Of a stretch of 64,000 bases of DNA, positions 54,120-63,057 are shown in pieces (position 1 is the first letter of the stretch; every line of letters starts with the position of its first letter). The DNA lies in contig NZ_CP046457.1 of assembly GCF_009734445.1 (NCBI RefSeq), forward strand, positions 1,978,001 through 2,042,000, in the 5' to 3' direction. The notes below the pieces were generated by a model, which ran no database searches, had not been told where the DNA came from, and saw only the letters and a program-made list of their open reading frames with translations. Source of the stretch: Candidatus Syntrophocurvum alkaliphilum (GTDB taxonomy: Bacteria > Bacillota > Syntrophomonadia > Syntrophomonadales > Syntrophomonadaceae). The position numbers were made by a program, and so were the translations under genes.

Positions 54120-54148
54120 ATTTTATACTATCTGGGGCGGTTTGTCAA
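54120..54148 (-). promoter_or_regulatory. strong sigma-A promoter of veg
   Basis: Minus strand TTGACA (54148-54143), a 17 bp spacer and TAAAAT (54125-54120), predicted start near 54113. The B. subtilis veg promoter is one of its strongest sigma-A promoters, so the match in place and sequence is expected. Confidence 0.75.
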
Positions 54149-54260
54149 TAGCAACGTAATAGTATATATAAAAATAAATGCTATGTCAATATTTTTGATT
54201 TAATTATTGTAGTTTTTATTAAAAAAGTTTTTTATATTAATTTTTAATTATATGTTTATT

Positions 54261-54737
54261 TTACCATTTTGTATGTTTGTCAGCTACAGAACTAGCACCA
54301 CTTGCATTAGGCTTTATTTTAGCATCAAATCCACTCCCTACTATCATTCCAACGATTTCTTTTACTAATTCTTTAGTTTCTCCACGAGTCCCAATATCTA
54401 AATGTATTTCTACCTTCATATCGTTTTCATGGTTGTTCTTTAATTGCTCAGACAGTTTATCAGCTAATTCTAAGCTTAAGGAGGCTTCGTAGAAAATTCT
54501 TTGTTTCATATTACTAACTTTTTCTATTATGTGTTTACTGTAATAATAACGAGCTCCTTTACCTATACGATGAATAATTATCGCACTAACAAAACAGCTT
54601 CCTGTTTGCCCATTTTGTGAATCAGTACCTACTATCAGTTTATATGCTTGTTTTATGTCTTCGTTAGTATAATTTTTTATATCTTTTGCTACATCCTGTA
54701 AACTCATCTCCCCTTTGCTTGGACTCCTAAATATCAT
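54261..54737 (-). CDS. ykuK: YkuK-like RNase H-fold protein
   Basis: A 158-residue DUF458 protein of the ribonuclease H-like fold. Seen: LIVGTDSQN, HIIEKVSNMKQRIFYEA, EIHLDIGTRGETKEL and SGASSVADKHTK, with acidic residues in place for metal binding. Nuclease activity has not been shown that I know. In B. subtilis this site is yabG; here it is 12 bp upstream of nothing but next to ksgA. Confidence 0.8.
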   Translation of the reverse strand: MIFRSPSKGEMSLQDVAKDIKNYTNEDIKQAYKLIVGTDSQNGQTGSCFVSAIIIHRIGKGARYYYSKHIIEKVSNMKQRIFYEASLSLELADKLSEQLKNNHENDMKVEIHLDIGTRGETKELVKEIVGMIVGSGFDAKIKPNASGASSVADKHTKW

Positions 54738-54749
54738 GCTGTTAGCCTC

Positions 54750-55610
54750 CTAGTAAAATAAATCTGTTACTAGAGCAAAATCTTCTAAGGTAAGATTTTC
54801 AGGACGCGACTCTGGTTTTATGCCCTCATTTTGTAGTTTTTCTATAATCACACTTTTTTCTACTTTAAAGTGACTAGCACAAATATTCAATATAGTTTTT
54901 CTCCTTTTTTGAAAGGCTGTTTTTACAAATTTTTTAAATTGTATTTCATTTTTTACTATCTTTTTTTTGTTAGTATCAGGTGTAATTCGTATAACTGTAG
55001 ATTCTACTTCAGGTTTAGGATAAAAGCAGTTTTTTGAAACATTCATAACATGGTCTATATTAGAATGATATGCCGCCATAATTGTTAATAAACCATAATC
55101 TTTGGTTCCCGGTTTAGCAATTAGGCGAAAAGCTACTTCTTTTTGCATCATCAAAGTTGCAGAAGTCATATTAGGACAATTTTCAAGTAATGTGAATAGT
55201 ATGGGAGTACTAATGTTATATGGTATGTTTGCACATATTTTATATGGCTGAACCTCTTGCAAATTAAGCTGCTTCGTAATTTCATTTTCTAGGTTTATAT
55301 TTAATATATCTTGGTAGATTATATTAACATTGTCATAATTTTTAAGTACTTCTTTTAATACGGGGTCTAATGATGTGTCAACATCAATTGCAATCACTTT
55401 TTTGCTATGTTCTGCAAGTTTTTGAGTAAGTGCACCAAAGCCAGGGCCTATTTCTACAACATAATCTTGTTTGGTAAGTTGGCATGAACCTACAATTTTA
55501 TTTAATATATTTTGATCAACTAAGAAGTTTTGCCCAAATCTTTTTTTGGGATGTAAATTATGTTTATGTATTAATTTTTTTACTTCTGTAATAGTATATG
55601 GATTTGCCAT
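54750..55610 (-). CDS. ksgA: 16S rRNA dimethyladenosine transferase KsgA
   Basis: Dimethylates A1518 and A1519 of 16S rRNA. It has 286 residues. SAM motif VEIGPGFGALTQKLA near residue 46, catalytic NIPYNISTPI near 125 and FQKRRKTI near 238. RBS AGAGG precedes ATG 55610. The rnmV nuclease gene that usually precedes it is missing. Confidence 0.97.
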   Translation of the reverse strand: MANPYTITEVKKLIHKHNLHPKKRFGQNFLVDQNILNKIVGSCQLTKQDYVVEIGPGFGALTQKLAEHSKKVIAIDVDTSLDPVLKEVLKNYDNVNIIYQDILNINLENEITKQLNLQEVQPYKICANIPYNISTPILFTLLENCPNMTSATLMMQKEVAFRLIAKPGTKDYGLLTIMAAYHSNIDHVMNVSKNCFYPKPEVESTVIRITPDTNKKKIVKNEIQFKKFVKTAFQKRRKTILNICASHFKVEKSVIIEKLQNEGIKPESRPENLTLEDFALVTDLFY

Positions 55611-55683
55611 TTTTTATAACCTCTTCTATTTAATCTTTTTAATTATACTATATTATTCCCTATTTTTTGATTTATTCAAAACA

Positions 55684-55707
55684 AAAACCCGGGTGAAATC
55701 CCAGGCT
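55684..55707 (-). terminator. terminator of the YhcN-like lipoprotein gene
   Basis: Minus strand CCTGGG and CCCGGG with one wobble pair around ATTTCA, followed by TTTTTG. Confidence 0.7.
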
Positions 55708-55730
55708 TATTGTTTTATTATTATTTATTT

Positions 55731-56489
55731 TTAAAATGATCTTCTCTCAGGTTGTATTTCATTGTTTAATTGAATAATATCTTCTTGAAATTCTTGAATT
55801 GGTCTTCCATCAATGATTCCTGCTGCTATATCATTAATTTGTCTAACGAGATTTGGGTCTGTTGTTACAAGAACTTCTTCAATTCGAGGGTCACTCTCTT
55901 CAATGCTTGTAACAACCTCTTGTTGAATTTCTTGCCTTCTGTTTGCATCATCAGCAGCTTCATCATTCATATCAAGTCCAACCATTACTGTTACTCTATC
56001 TTCTGTAGGTCCGGGTGCTCCTATGTCTCTTGGTGTAGGACTAACATCTCTCATTGGTGCTTGTCCATCCTGCATAGGTACTGTTCTGCCATCTTGACCA
56101 ACATTTGTGTCTCTAGGTGTTGTAACATCATCTCTTACGCCTGTTGCATCATCTCTCACACCTGTTGCATTATCTCTTACATCAGCACCTTCTGGAGGGG
56201 GAGTATCTATTACATCAGGACTTGGGCTGACTCCATTTGGTTGTTGATCTAAATTCATAGTGTCAGCTTCTGTAGTTACAACTACCGCTGCTCTTTCTAC
56301 TCCTTCTACTTGTTCAGCAATGTTCGATATGCTGCTGGCCATAACTCTTCTTTCTGATGTGGATAAATCTGTTGTTTGATCTTGTTCCTGCTCTGGTGGA
56401 ACGGGACGTTGAGCAGCTGTTCCACAACCCATCATAAATATAGATGTTATAAAAGAAATGCATAAGAACAAGGCTATTTTTCTTTTCAT
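55731..56489 (-). CDS. YhcN/YlaJ-family sporulation lipoprotein with repeat insertion
   Basis: A 252-residue lipoprotein with signal peptide and lipobox MMGC (Cys22). YhcN/YlaJ-type core in two parts: ~45-75 (SSISNIAEQVEGVERAAVVV) and ~165-250. Between them an Asp/Arg/Pro-rich linker has tandem copies of a seven-residue unit GVRDDAT encoded by 21 bp repeats (~56125-56175). The family localises to the spore inner membrane. RBS GGAGGTG precedes ATG 56489. Confidence 0.82.
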   Translation of the reverse strand: MKRKIALFLCISFITSIFMMGCGTAAQRPVPPEQEQDQTTDLSTSERRVMASSISNIAEQVEGVERAAVVVTTEADTMNLDQQPNGVSPSPDVIDTPPPEGADVRDNATGVRDDATGVRDDVTTPRDTNVGQDGRTVPMQDGQAPMRDVSPTPRDIGAPGPTEDRVTVMVGLDMNDEAADDANRRQEIQQEVVTSIEESDPRIEEVLVTTDPNLVRQINDIAAGIIDGRPIQEFQEDIIQLNNEIQPERRSF

Positions 56490-56565
56490 TTTATCACCTC
56501 CTTTTCCCGATTATTTTTAGTTTTATGTTTTTTTAAGGATTTAAAACGCGGGAAAAAGTGGCAAA

Positions 56566-56589
56566 AAAAAAAGCGGAGTTTCCGCTTTT
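56566..56589 (-). terminator. terminator of yabE
   Basis: AAAGCGGA and TCCGCTTT around GTT, followed by T8 on the minus strand, overlapping the yabE stop region. Confidence 0.85.
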
Positions 56590-57553
56590 ATTCCAAAACA
56601 TATACTGTAACGGTTCGCCGTCCAAAACTTAAACAATCAGCACGATCTTCCATAAATAAGTCAATTTTATTACCTTTGATCAGTCCTCCAGTGTCTTCTG
56701 CTCTTGCGTATCCATATCCTTCAACATATAGTTCTGTTCCTAGAGGAATTACATTTGGATCAACTGCTACAAAACCTACTTCTGGCCACTTGCCAGTAAA
56801 TGTTCTATTACCTGTGTGTGTATATGCAGTTGCTTCCATTTCTATCGCTTCTTTAAAATCTAAGCGATCTCCACCTCGTGATACTGAGGTAATATTACCC
56901 ATAGCAATTACTCTATTTTGGGGCTGTTTAATAACTTCGGTGTCTATTACATCTTCTTTAACTTTTTCGCCATTATGATAAATTTTTTGAACTGTATTTA
57001 GGGCTACCCCATTTGCTCCTTGGCTAACAGTACGATTTAAACCTTTAGCTAAAGTATCATCTGGTTTACGATCTGTTTTATATGGTATTTCTTCTTCTAC
57101 TGTTTTTTCCTCTTTTGTAACTCTTATTACTTCTATTTCTTGATTGGGACTTGTTTTCGGATTAGGCAAGGTTTTAACTATATCATCTTCACCTAATTCT
57201 ATCCCTGCTAGCTTTATTGCTTCTTTAACTGGTATTGGAGTTGTGTAAATTTCTTTTGTTTCTCCATCCGCCTTAATTGTTACTTTAGATGCCCGAGTAA
57301 TTTTTATTTCGGTTTCTTTTTCTATTATTGAGTTTAGTGATGGTTTAATTAAGTCATTGTCTCCTAGCATAATTTGTTCTCTTTCTAGTACATCCTCTAC
57401 TGTTCTAACAAGTAGTGCTTTTGTCTCGATAACATCCCCATCCACTTTTATAGTAATTGGCTTTTGTAAAGCGTAGAAAGCGCTTATTAATAGCAATGCT
57501 CCAATCACTATGCCAAGTAAGACTTTATGCATTCTAGACAAGCTAATATTCAT
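56588..57553 (-). CDS. yabE: YabE-like cell wall protein (DUF348-G5-3D)
   Basis: A 321-residue exported protein with an N-terminal anchor (~10-27), two DUF348 domains (~30-75 and ~85-130), a G5 domain (~135-205) and a C-terminal 3D domain (~235-320, ATAYTHTGNRT, EDTGGLIKG, KIDLFM) with the three Asp that give the domain its name. Related to Rpf/Sps lytic transglycosylases of spore outgrowth. RBS GGGAGG precedes ATG 57553. Confidence 0.93.
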   Translation of the reverse strand: MNISLSRMHKVLLGIVIGALLLISAFYALQKPITIKVDGDVIETKALLVRTVEDVLEREQIMLGDNDLIKPSLNSIIEKETEIKITRASKVTIKADGETKEIYTTPIPVKEAIKLAGIELGEDDIVKTLPNPKTSPNQEIEVIRVTKEEKTVEEEIPYKTDRKPDDTLAKGLNRTVSQGANGVALNTVQKIYHNGEKVKEDVIDTEVIKQPQNRVIAMGNITSVSRGGDRLDFKEAIEMEATAYTHTGNRTFTGKWPEVGFVAVDPNVIPLGTELYVEGYGYARAEDTGGLIKGNKIDLFMEDRADCLSFGRRTVTVYVLE

Positions 57554-57762
57554 TTTTCTCCTCCCTCTTTCTTTGCTAATAATATAGCATATCCCGAGAT
57601 AAAGTAATTTTACCTAAAAAATCGACTTAGAGTCAATTATAGGATTTAAAAGCAAACCTTTTATTATTCTTATCACTTTTATATTATTTTATTCTATAAT
57701 ATAAAAAAATTTTGCTGGTACCTGTCACTTACAAAACTCAACAATATGATGTTTTTTATACC

Positions 57763-57813
57763 TAAAAAAAATAATAGATAGTGCTATAAAAAAACTATTT
57801 AGCACTATCTATT
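57763..57813 (-). terminator. long-stem terminator after metG-tatD
   Basis: AATAGATAGTGCTA and TAGCACTATCTATT pair around a ~13-base loop, with T8 following on the minus strand. Confidence 0.8.
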
Positions 57814-57840
57814 TGTAATGTCTAGTTTTAAAGTTATTTT

Positions 57841-58027
57841 TGATTCCACTGCTTTATCACACCACTCATCGGTCTTTACCTCCATTTTAGCTTAGCACTT
57901 ATTATCTAAAATGATTTTTTATTTATACTTAGCCGTGATCTATGCACCACGTCTTGCTATTCGGAACTTAGATAAACATGTTTGCTCAGCCTTAAGTTTG
58001 TTGTAGTTACTTTTTGCAGCAGAATCA
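57841..58027 (+). mobile_element. MITE-like element, copy F, internally deleted
   Basis: 187 bp, with the TGATTCCACTGC and GCAGCAGAATCA ends intact and ~43 bp near the left end missing, including one half of the 21 bp inverted repeat. ATTTT runs lie at both flanks. It occupies the 3' side of tatD. Confidence 0.85.
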
Positions 58028-58031
58028 TTTT

Positions 58032-58796
58032 TTAGTCATTTATTCTATATACTTTTTTTGCATTTAAGCTTGTTATATATCCTATTTCTTCTGTTGTCTT
58101 ACCTCTTAGTTTTGCTATTTTTTCAGCTGTGTATTTTATGTATGCAGGTTCATTTTTTTTGCCCCTAAACGGCTCTGGAGCTAGATAAGGGCTATCTGTT
58201 TCTATAAGCAATCTATCTTGAGTTACTTTTACAGCTACCTCATGAGATTTCTTAGCATTTTTAAAAGTGACAGGACCCGCTAGTGATATATATAATCCTT
58301 GTTTCATTAATTCTATTGCTAAGGGTAGATTTCCTGAGTAACAATGCATAATGCCTTCGTTTTTACCGGCTTTTTCTTGTTTAATTATGTCTAGTACTTC
58401 TTGGTGAGCATCTCTATCATGGATAACAACAGGCATATAGAGTTCTTGTGCTATTTTTATTTGCTCTCTAAATACTTTTCTTTGGGTTTCTCTTGGAGAT
58501 AGATCTCTATAAAAGTCTAAACCCATTTCTCCTATTGCTACAACATTTTTATCTTTAGCTAATTTGTATAATCCTTCCATTGCATCATTGTTGTAACTTT
58601 TTGCATCATGTGGATGTATTCCTACAACCGCATATACCTCTGGATATTTTTTAGCAATTTCAACTGCTTCAATCGATGATTGATAATTAAATCCGATACT
58701 AATTATTTTTTCGACTCCAGCATCTTTAGCACGTTGCAATAAATCATTTAATTTATTACCTTTGTCCTCTAAATGTGCATGGGTATCAATAAACAT
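58032..58796 (-). CDS. tatD: TatD-family metal-dependent hydrolase
   Basis: A 254-residue TIM-barrel enzyme of the TatD/YabD DNase family. Metal ligands are in FIDTHAHLE, MGLDFYRD (Glu), VIHDRDA, HCYSG and ETDSPYLAP. ATG 58796 is preferred over a GTG 12 bases earlier. It is 24 bp after metG, so it is in one operon, as in B. subtilis metS-yabD. Confidence 0.95.
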   Translation of the reverse strand: MFIDTHAHLEDKGNKLNDLLQRAKDAGVEKIISIGFNYQSSIEAVEIAKKYPEVYAVVGIHPHDAKSYNNDAMEGLYKLAKDKNVVAIGEMGLDFYRDLSPRETQRKVFREQIKIAQELYMPVVIHDRDAHQEVLDIIKQEKAGKNEGIMHCYSGNLPLAIELMKQGLYISLAGPVTFKNAKKSHEVAVKVTQDRLLIETDSPYLAPEPFRGKKNEPAYIKYTAEKIAKLRGKTTEEIGYITSLNAKKVYRIND

Positions 58797-58820
58797 ACTA
58801 ATAATCACTCACTTTTTATG

Positions 58821-60758
58821 TTATTTAACTCTACTACCTATACTAATATCTTTATCTACAGTAATCACCTCTAAATCATCATCGTCTGAGGCTGCTAGAA
58901 TCATGCCTTGTGATAATGTTCCGCGTAATTTAGTTGGTTTTAAATTAGCAACTAAAATTACTTTTTTTCCTATTAGATCCTCTGGTTTGTAATTTTGAGC
59001 AATCCCTGAAACTACAGTGCGTTCCTCTTCGCCAACTTTTAATTTTAGAATGAGTAGTTTATCTGCTTTTTCCATTTTCTCACAGTTAATTACTTCTGCA
59101 ACTCGTAAGTCAAGTTTTGCAAAATCGTCAATAGATATAAACTCTGATTTATCCTCTTCTTTTTGCTGAGGCTTTTCTTTTTTTTGTTTTTCGCTTTTAT
59201 TATCTTGATCTTTCTCTAGATTTTTTATATCAATTCTTGGAAAGAGGGGGGCTCCTTTTGATACTATAGTTCCATGCTGAGTAACTCCCCATTTACTAGC
59301 CTCTTGCCATTTAATGTTTTTTACATCATTAAATAATTGTATCTGTTCATTTGTTCTAGTAGCCAAAAGAGGCATCGTAGGTGTAGTTAATATTAAAGCT
59401 ATCCGAATACATTCAACTAAATTATATAATACGGTTGCCAGCCTGCCTTTTTTCTCTTCATCTTTTGCTAAAAGCCAAGGCTCTGTCTCATCTATATATT
59501 TATTTGCTCTAGCAACAAGCCTAAATGTTGAAGTAAGGTAATTTGCAAAATCTAGTTTTTCTAATCTTTGTGTAGCTTCTTCATATGTTTTTAGAGCCGT
59601 GTTTTTTAATTCTTCATCTATTGCTTGTGTTTCAATAGCTTGAGGTACTTTCCCATCAAAGTATCTATTGATCATAGCTATTGTGCGACTAATAAGGTTT
59701 CCTAGATCGTTTGCTAAGTCTGAGTTAATACGATTTATCATTAGTTCCTCTGAGTAATAGCCATCTTGACCAAAGCTAAGTTCTCTTAGGAGATAATACC
59801 TAACAGCATCCACACCATATCTTTCAACTAGTATTACTGGATCAACTACATTTCCTTTTGATTTCGACATTTTACCACCTTCAAGAAGCATCCATCCATG
59901 AGCAAAAACTTGCTTAGGTAGTGGTATGTCAGCCGCCATAAGCATAATAGGCCATATTATAGCATGAAATCTTAAAATGTCCTTTGCCATTAGATGTACA
60001 TCTGCTGGCCAATATTTGTTATAGTTTGCTTCATTTTCATAACCTAAAGCACTAATATAGTTTATCAGTGCATCAAACCATACATATACTACATGTTTAT
60101 CATTAAATGGTACTGGAATTCCCCAGTTAAACGTTGTTCTTGAAATACATAAATCTTCTAGTCCACTTTTTATAAAGCTAGTTACTTCGTTTCTTCTTGA
60201 TTCTGGTTGTATAAAATCAGGATGCTTTTCTATATGATCTAGTAATTGATTTGCATATTTAGACATATTGAAAAAGTAGCTTTCTTCTTTAAGCAGTTCA
60301 ACCTCTCGACCACAATCGGGACATTTTCCTTCAGCTAGCTGTCTTTCTGTAAAAAAAGTTTCACAGGGAGTACAATAGTGTCCTTCATACTCAGAAATAT
60401 ATATGTCGCCTTTATCATAAATTTTTTGGAATATTTCTCTAACCACTTCCTGGTGCCTAGGTTCAGTAGTGCGAATAAAGTCAGTATTTGTTATCATCAT
60501 TAAATCCCATAGTTTGCGAATGTTGCTAACTATCTCGTCTATATATTTAATAGGTTGCATGCCTTTTTCTTTTGCTGCTTTTTCAATTTTTTGTCCATGC
60601 TCATCAGTTCCTGTCAGGTAGAATACATCATATCCCTGCATCCTTTTAAAGCGTGCCATACAATCAGCTGCAACTGTAGTATAAGCATGTCCTATATGTA
60701 GGTTATCGCTTGGGTAATATATAGGGGTTGTAATGTAAAATGTATTCCTACTACTCAT
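58821..60758 (-). CDS. metG: methionyl-tRNA synthetase
   Basis: Charges tRNA-Met. 645 residues: class I motifs HIGHAYT near residue 20 and KMSKSKG near 300, a zinc knuckle CETFF...CPDCG in the CP domain, the anticodon-binding domain and a C-terminal tRNA-binding (OB) domain (~545-645). RBS GGAGGG precedes ATG 60758. I searched the 388 bp upstream for a T-box and found none. Confidence 0.98.
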   Translation of the reverse strand: MSSRNTFYITTPIYYPSDNLHIGHAYTTVAADCMARFKRMQGYDVFYLTGTDEHGQKIEKAAKEKGMQPIKYIDEIVSNIRKLWDLMMITNTDFIRTTEPRHQEVVREIFQKIYDKGDIYISEYEGHYCTPCETFFTERQLAEGKCPDCGREVELLKEESYFFNMSKYANQLLDHIEKHPDFIQPESRRNEVTSFIKSGLEDLCISRTTFNWGIPVPFNDKHVVYVWFDALINYISALGYENEANYNKYWPADVHLMAKDILRFHAIIWPIMLMAADIPLPKQVFAHGWMLLEGGKMSKSKGNVVDPVILVERYGVDAVRYYLLRELSFGQDGYYSEELMINRINSDLANDLGNLISRTIAMINRYFDGKVPQAIETQAIDEELKNTALKTYEEATQRLEKLDFANYLTSTFRLVARANKYIDETEPWLLAKDEEKKGRLATVLYNLVECIRIALILTTPTMPLLATRTNEQIQLFNDVKNIKWQEASKWGVTQHGTIVSKGAPLFPRIDIKNLEKDQDNKSEKQKKEKPQQKEEDKSEFISIDDFAKLDLRVAEVINCEKMEKADKLLILKLKVGEEERTVVSGIAQNYKPEDLIGKKVILVANLKPTKLRGTLSQGMILAASDDDDLEVITVDKDISIGSRVK

Positions 60759-61194
60759 AATTTAGTCCCTCCATTGTTTTATAATTAATATTGATATTTG
60801 TTTTTAGCTACACTACTTAGGATAGTTTTTAAATTTTTCCCCTAATTTCATTATATAAATAGTTTACCACAAAATACCGTTTGTATCCTCTTCTACAGAA
60901 GTATAAGGTTCTTAATATGATTTTACAATCATTTTTAAAAAATTTGTTGTTTTAAGTGCTAAATGTTTTGTATTTTTTTGTTTAAATTTACATGTTTGGG
61001 CTTGGATATTTTAACCAACGTGTGAAAGTTTATGTAAAACTATTTGTTAAAAAATACATTTTAAATTATATTTTATGAAATTGTCCCATTTTTTGTCGTA
61101 AAATTTAGAAAATACTCTTGACTATTTCTACCATCTTTGGTATCGTTTGTGTAAGATAAACGCGAAAAGTTGTATATTAGGAGGGTATTTTAAA
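60759..61194. other. 436 bp divergent region between metG and abrB
   Basis: AT-rich. A sigma-A-like promoter for abrB is possible: TTGACT (61118-61123), 17 bp, TATCGT (61141-61146). TTGTCGTAA at 61094-61101 is one base off a Spo0A box. No T-box, riboswitch or other structure is seen on the metG side. Confidence 0.4.
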
Positions 61195-61446
61195 ATGATG
61201 AAATCAACTGGTGTTGTAAGAAAAGTGGACGAGCTAGGTCGAATAGTAATACCTATAGAGCTTAGACGTACAATGGGTATTGAGGAGAAGGATGCTTTAG
61301 AAATCTATGTGGATAATGAAAGGATCATTCTTAGAAAGTACGAACCCGCATGCCTATTTTGTGGTAATGCAGAAGATGTGCTAAATTATAAAGGTAAAAA
61401 TCTTTGTAAAAGTTGTTTAACTGAGTTAAGTAAGCAGGTCGGTTAA
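61195..61446 (+). CDS. abrB: transition-state regulator AbrB-like, zinc-ribbon form
   Basis: An 83-residue AbrB homologue: KSTGVVRKVDELGRIVIPIE DNA-binding swapped hairpin (~2-50), then a C-terminal CxxC...CxxC zinc ribbon (CLFCGNAEDV..., CKSCLTEL) that B. subtilis AbrB lacks. It is a global repressor in the transition state. ATG 61195 follows GAGGGT at eight bases. It is convergent with rsmI with an 11 bp gap. Confidence 0.93.
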   Translation: MMKSTGVVRKVDELGRIVIPIELRRTMGIEEKDALEIYVDNERIILRKYEPACLFCGNAEDVLNYKGKNLCKSCLTELSKQVG

Positions 61447-61457
61447 ATACATATTCT

Positions 61458-62291
61458 TTAGGACTTATTTTTTTCAAAAAAATTATATATTTCTGATTTT
61501 TTCATGTTATATTCACGGGCCTTTATTTTGAAGGCCTCTTTCTTATTTTCACCATTTTTAATTAAAGTTTCAACCTCTTCTATAATTTGGGTCATATCAG
61601 CTTTCTTTGTTTTTTCTTTTTTTCCAGATATAATAATACAGATTTCTCCCTTTGCTGGATTTGTTTTAAAATGATTTATAAGGTCTATAACCGTGCCTCT
61701 TTTGGTTTCTTCATACTTTTTAGTTAATTCACGCGCCACTACAACCCATCTTTCTTCTCCCATTATTTCTTTAATATCCTCTAACGTGGCTAATAGTCTA
61801 TGAGGAGCCTCGTATAATATGGATGTACGAGTTTCGGGTTCTATTCTTCTAAGTTCAGTTTGCCTCTTGCCCTGACGTTCAGGTAAGAATCCTTCAAATA
61901 TAAATTTGGATGTATCAACACCAGAAATAGCTAATGCAGCTATTACTGCTGATGGTCCTGGAATAATTTCTATATTTATGTTCTCTTCTATTGCTCTTTT
62001 TACTAATTCTTCTCCAGGGTCAGATATTGCTGGCATACCAGCATCAGAAACTACTGCTATGTTTTTCCCGTTTATTAATTCATTTATTATGTAATGTTCT
62101 TTCCCCTTTTTGTTATGCTCATGATAACTAACAAGTTTCTTCTTTATTTTATATTTATTTAAAAGCTTAACTGTTTGCCGAGTATCTTCACATGCCACTA
62201 AATCGACTGCTCTTAAGGTTTTTAGGAGCCTTATTGTAACATCTTCTAAGTTTCCTATTGGTGTTGCACATATGTAAAGTATCCCCTGCAT
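61458..62291 (-). CDS. rsmI: 16S rRNA 2'-O-methyltransferase RsmI
   Basis: Methylates the ribose of C1402 in 16S rRNA. It has 277 residues with the tetrapyrrole-methylase fold: YICATPIGNLEDVTIRLL, GMPAISDPGEELV and GPSAVIAALA. Its ATG overlaps the stop of trmN6 by one base. The yazA gene between them in B. subtilis is absent. Confidence 0.97.
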   Translation of the reverse strand: MQGILYICATPIGNLEDVTIRLLKTLRAVDLVACEDTRQTVKLLNKYKIKKKLVSYHEHNKKGKEHYIINELINGKNIAVVSDAGMPAISDPGEELVKRAIEENINIEIIPGPSAVIAALAISGVDTSKFIFEGFLPERQGKRQTELRRIEPETRTSILYEAPHRLLATLEDIKEIMGEERWVVVARELTKKYEETKRGTVIDLINHFKTNPAKGEICIIISGKKEKTKKADMTQIIEEVETLIKNGENKKEAFKIKAREYNMKKSEIYNFFEKNKS

Positions 62292-63052
62292 CAGTCATCA
62301 CCTTTTCCATAATAGGTTTTTAGAACTTCTTGTGTGTACTCTCCTGGTTGATTATAAATAATAATAGGTGGTTTTATTATTACTCCACTATTTTTGGCGT
62401 TTTTTTGCCCTTCAATTAAAACCATTTTGGCATCTTTGTTGATAAAGGGATGAACCATTTGTATTTTTTTTACTGCTATTTTGTTGCTATTAAATAATTC
62501 TAATAGTTCGTTTAAACGATCTGCCCGGTGTATTATAGCTAGCTTCCCTAAGTTTTTTAAAAGATAAGAAGCTTTTGTAATAATTTGTTCAGCATTTATT
62601 TCTAGTTCGTGTCTAGCTATAGCTTCTTCCTTGTTTAAGCTTATTTTGCCTTCTTTATCTCTCCAAAAAGGAGGATTGCTTACAACTAAATCAACAAATC
62701 CTCCTTTTAATTCTTTTTCCATGTTTTTTACATCAGTCTTAATAAACTCTATTCTTTCTTCTAGTTCATTAATTAGCAAACTCCTTTTAGCTCTTGCTAC
62801 CATTTCTGGTTGCATTTCTATGCCTATTATTTTCATCTTTCTTTGTCGTTGAGATAAAATTATGGGTATAACTCCACTACCACTACCTAAGTCTACAGCA
62901 GTTTTTATTCCTTTTAGCTCAGGGAAATGGGCTAGTATAACAGAATCTATTGAAAACCTATAGCCTTTTTTTGGTTGAATTATTTTTTTATTGCCAATTA
63001 GCAAGTCATCTAATGTTTCATTTTCTTGTAGATAATCATATGGATTTATCAA
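62291..63052 (-). CDS. trmN6: tRNA(Val) N6-adenosine methyltransferase-like (YabB/TrmN6)
   Basis: A 253-residue SAM methyltransferase: VDLGSGSGVIPIIL and NPPFWRD (the NPPF catalytic motif of adenine N6-methylases). Start TTG 63052 follows AAGGAG, 5 bp after yabA. Target adenosine is inferred from E. coli TrmN6. Confidence 0.9.
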   Translation of the reverse strand: MINPYDYLQENETLDDLLIGNKKIIQPKKGYRFSIDSVILAHFPELKGIKTAVDLGSGSGVIPIILSQRQRKMKIIGIEMQPEMVARAKRSLLINELEERIEFIKTDVKNMEKELKGGFVDLVVSNPPFWRDKEGKISLNKEEAIARHELEINAEQIITKASYLLKNLGKLAIIHRADRLNELLELFNSNKIAVKKIQMVHPFINKDAKMVLIEGQKNAKNSGVIIKPPIIIYNQPGEYTQEVLKTYYGKGDD

Positions 63053-63057
63053 CTAAT

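Noticed and set aside
60759-61146. T-box or SAM riboswitch upstream of metG
   Set aside because: I looked for the T-box antiterminator core (GGGTGGTACCGCG type) and SAM-I motifs on the minus strand and saw neither, nor a terminator before metG.
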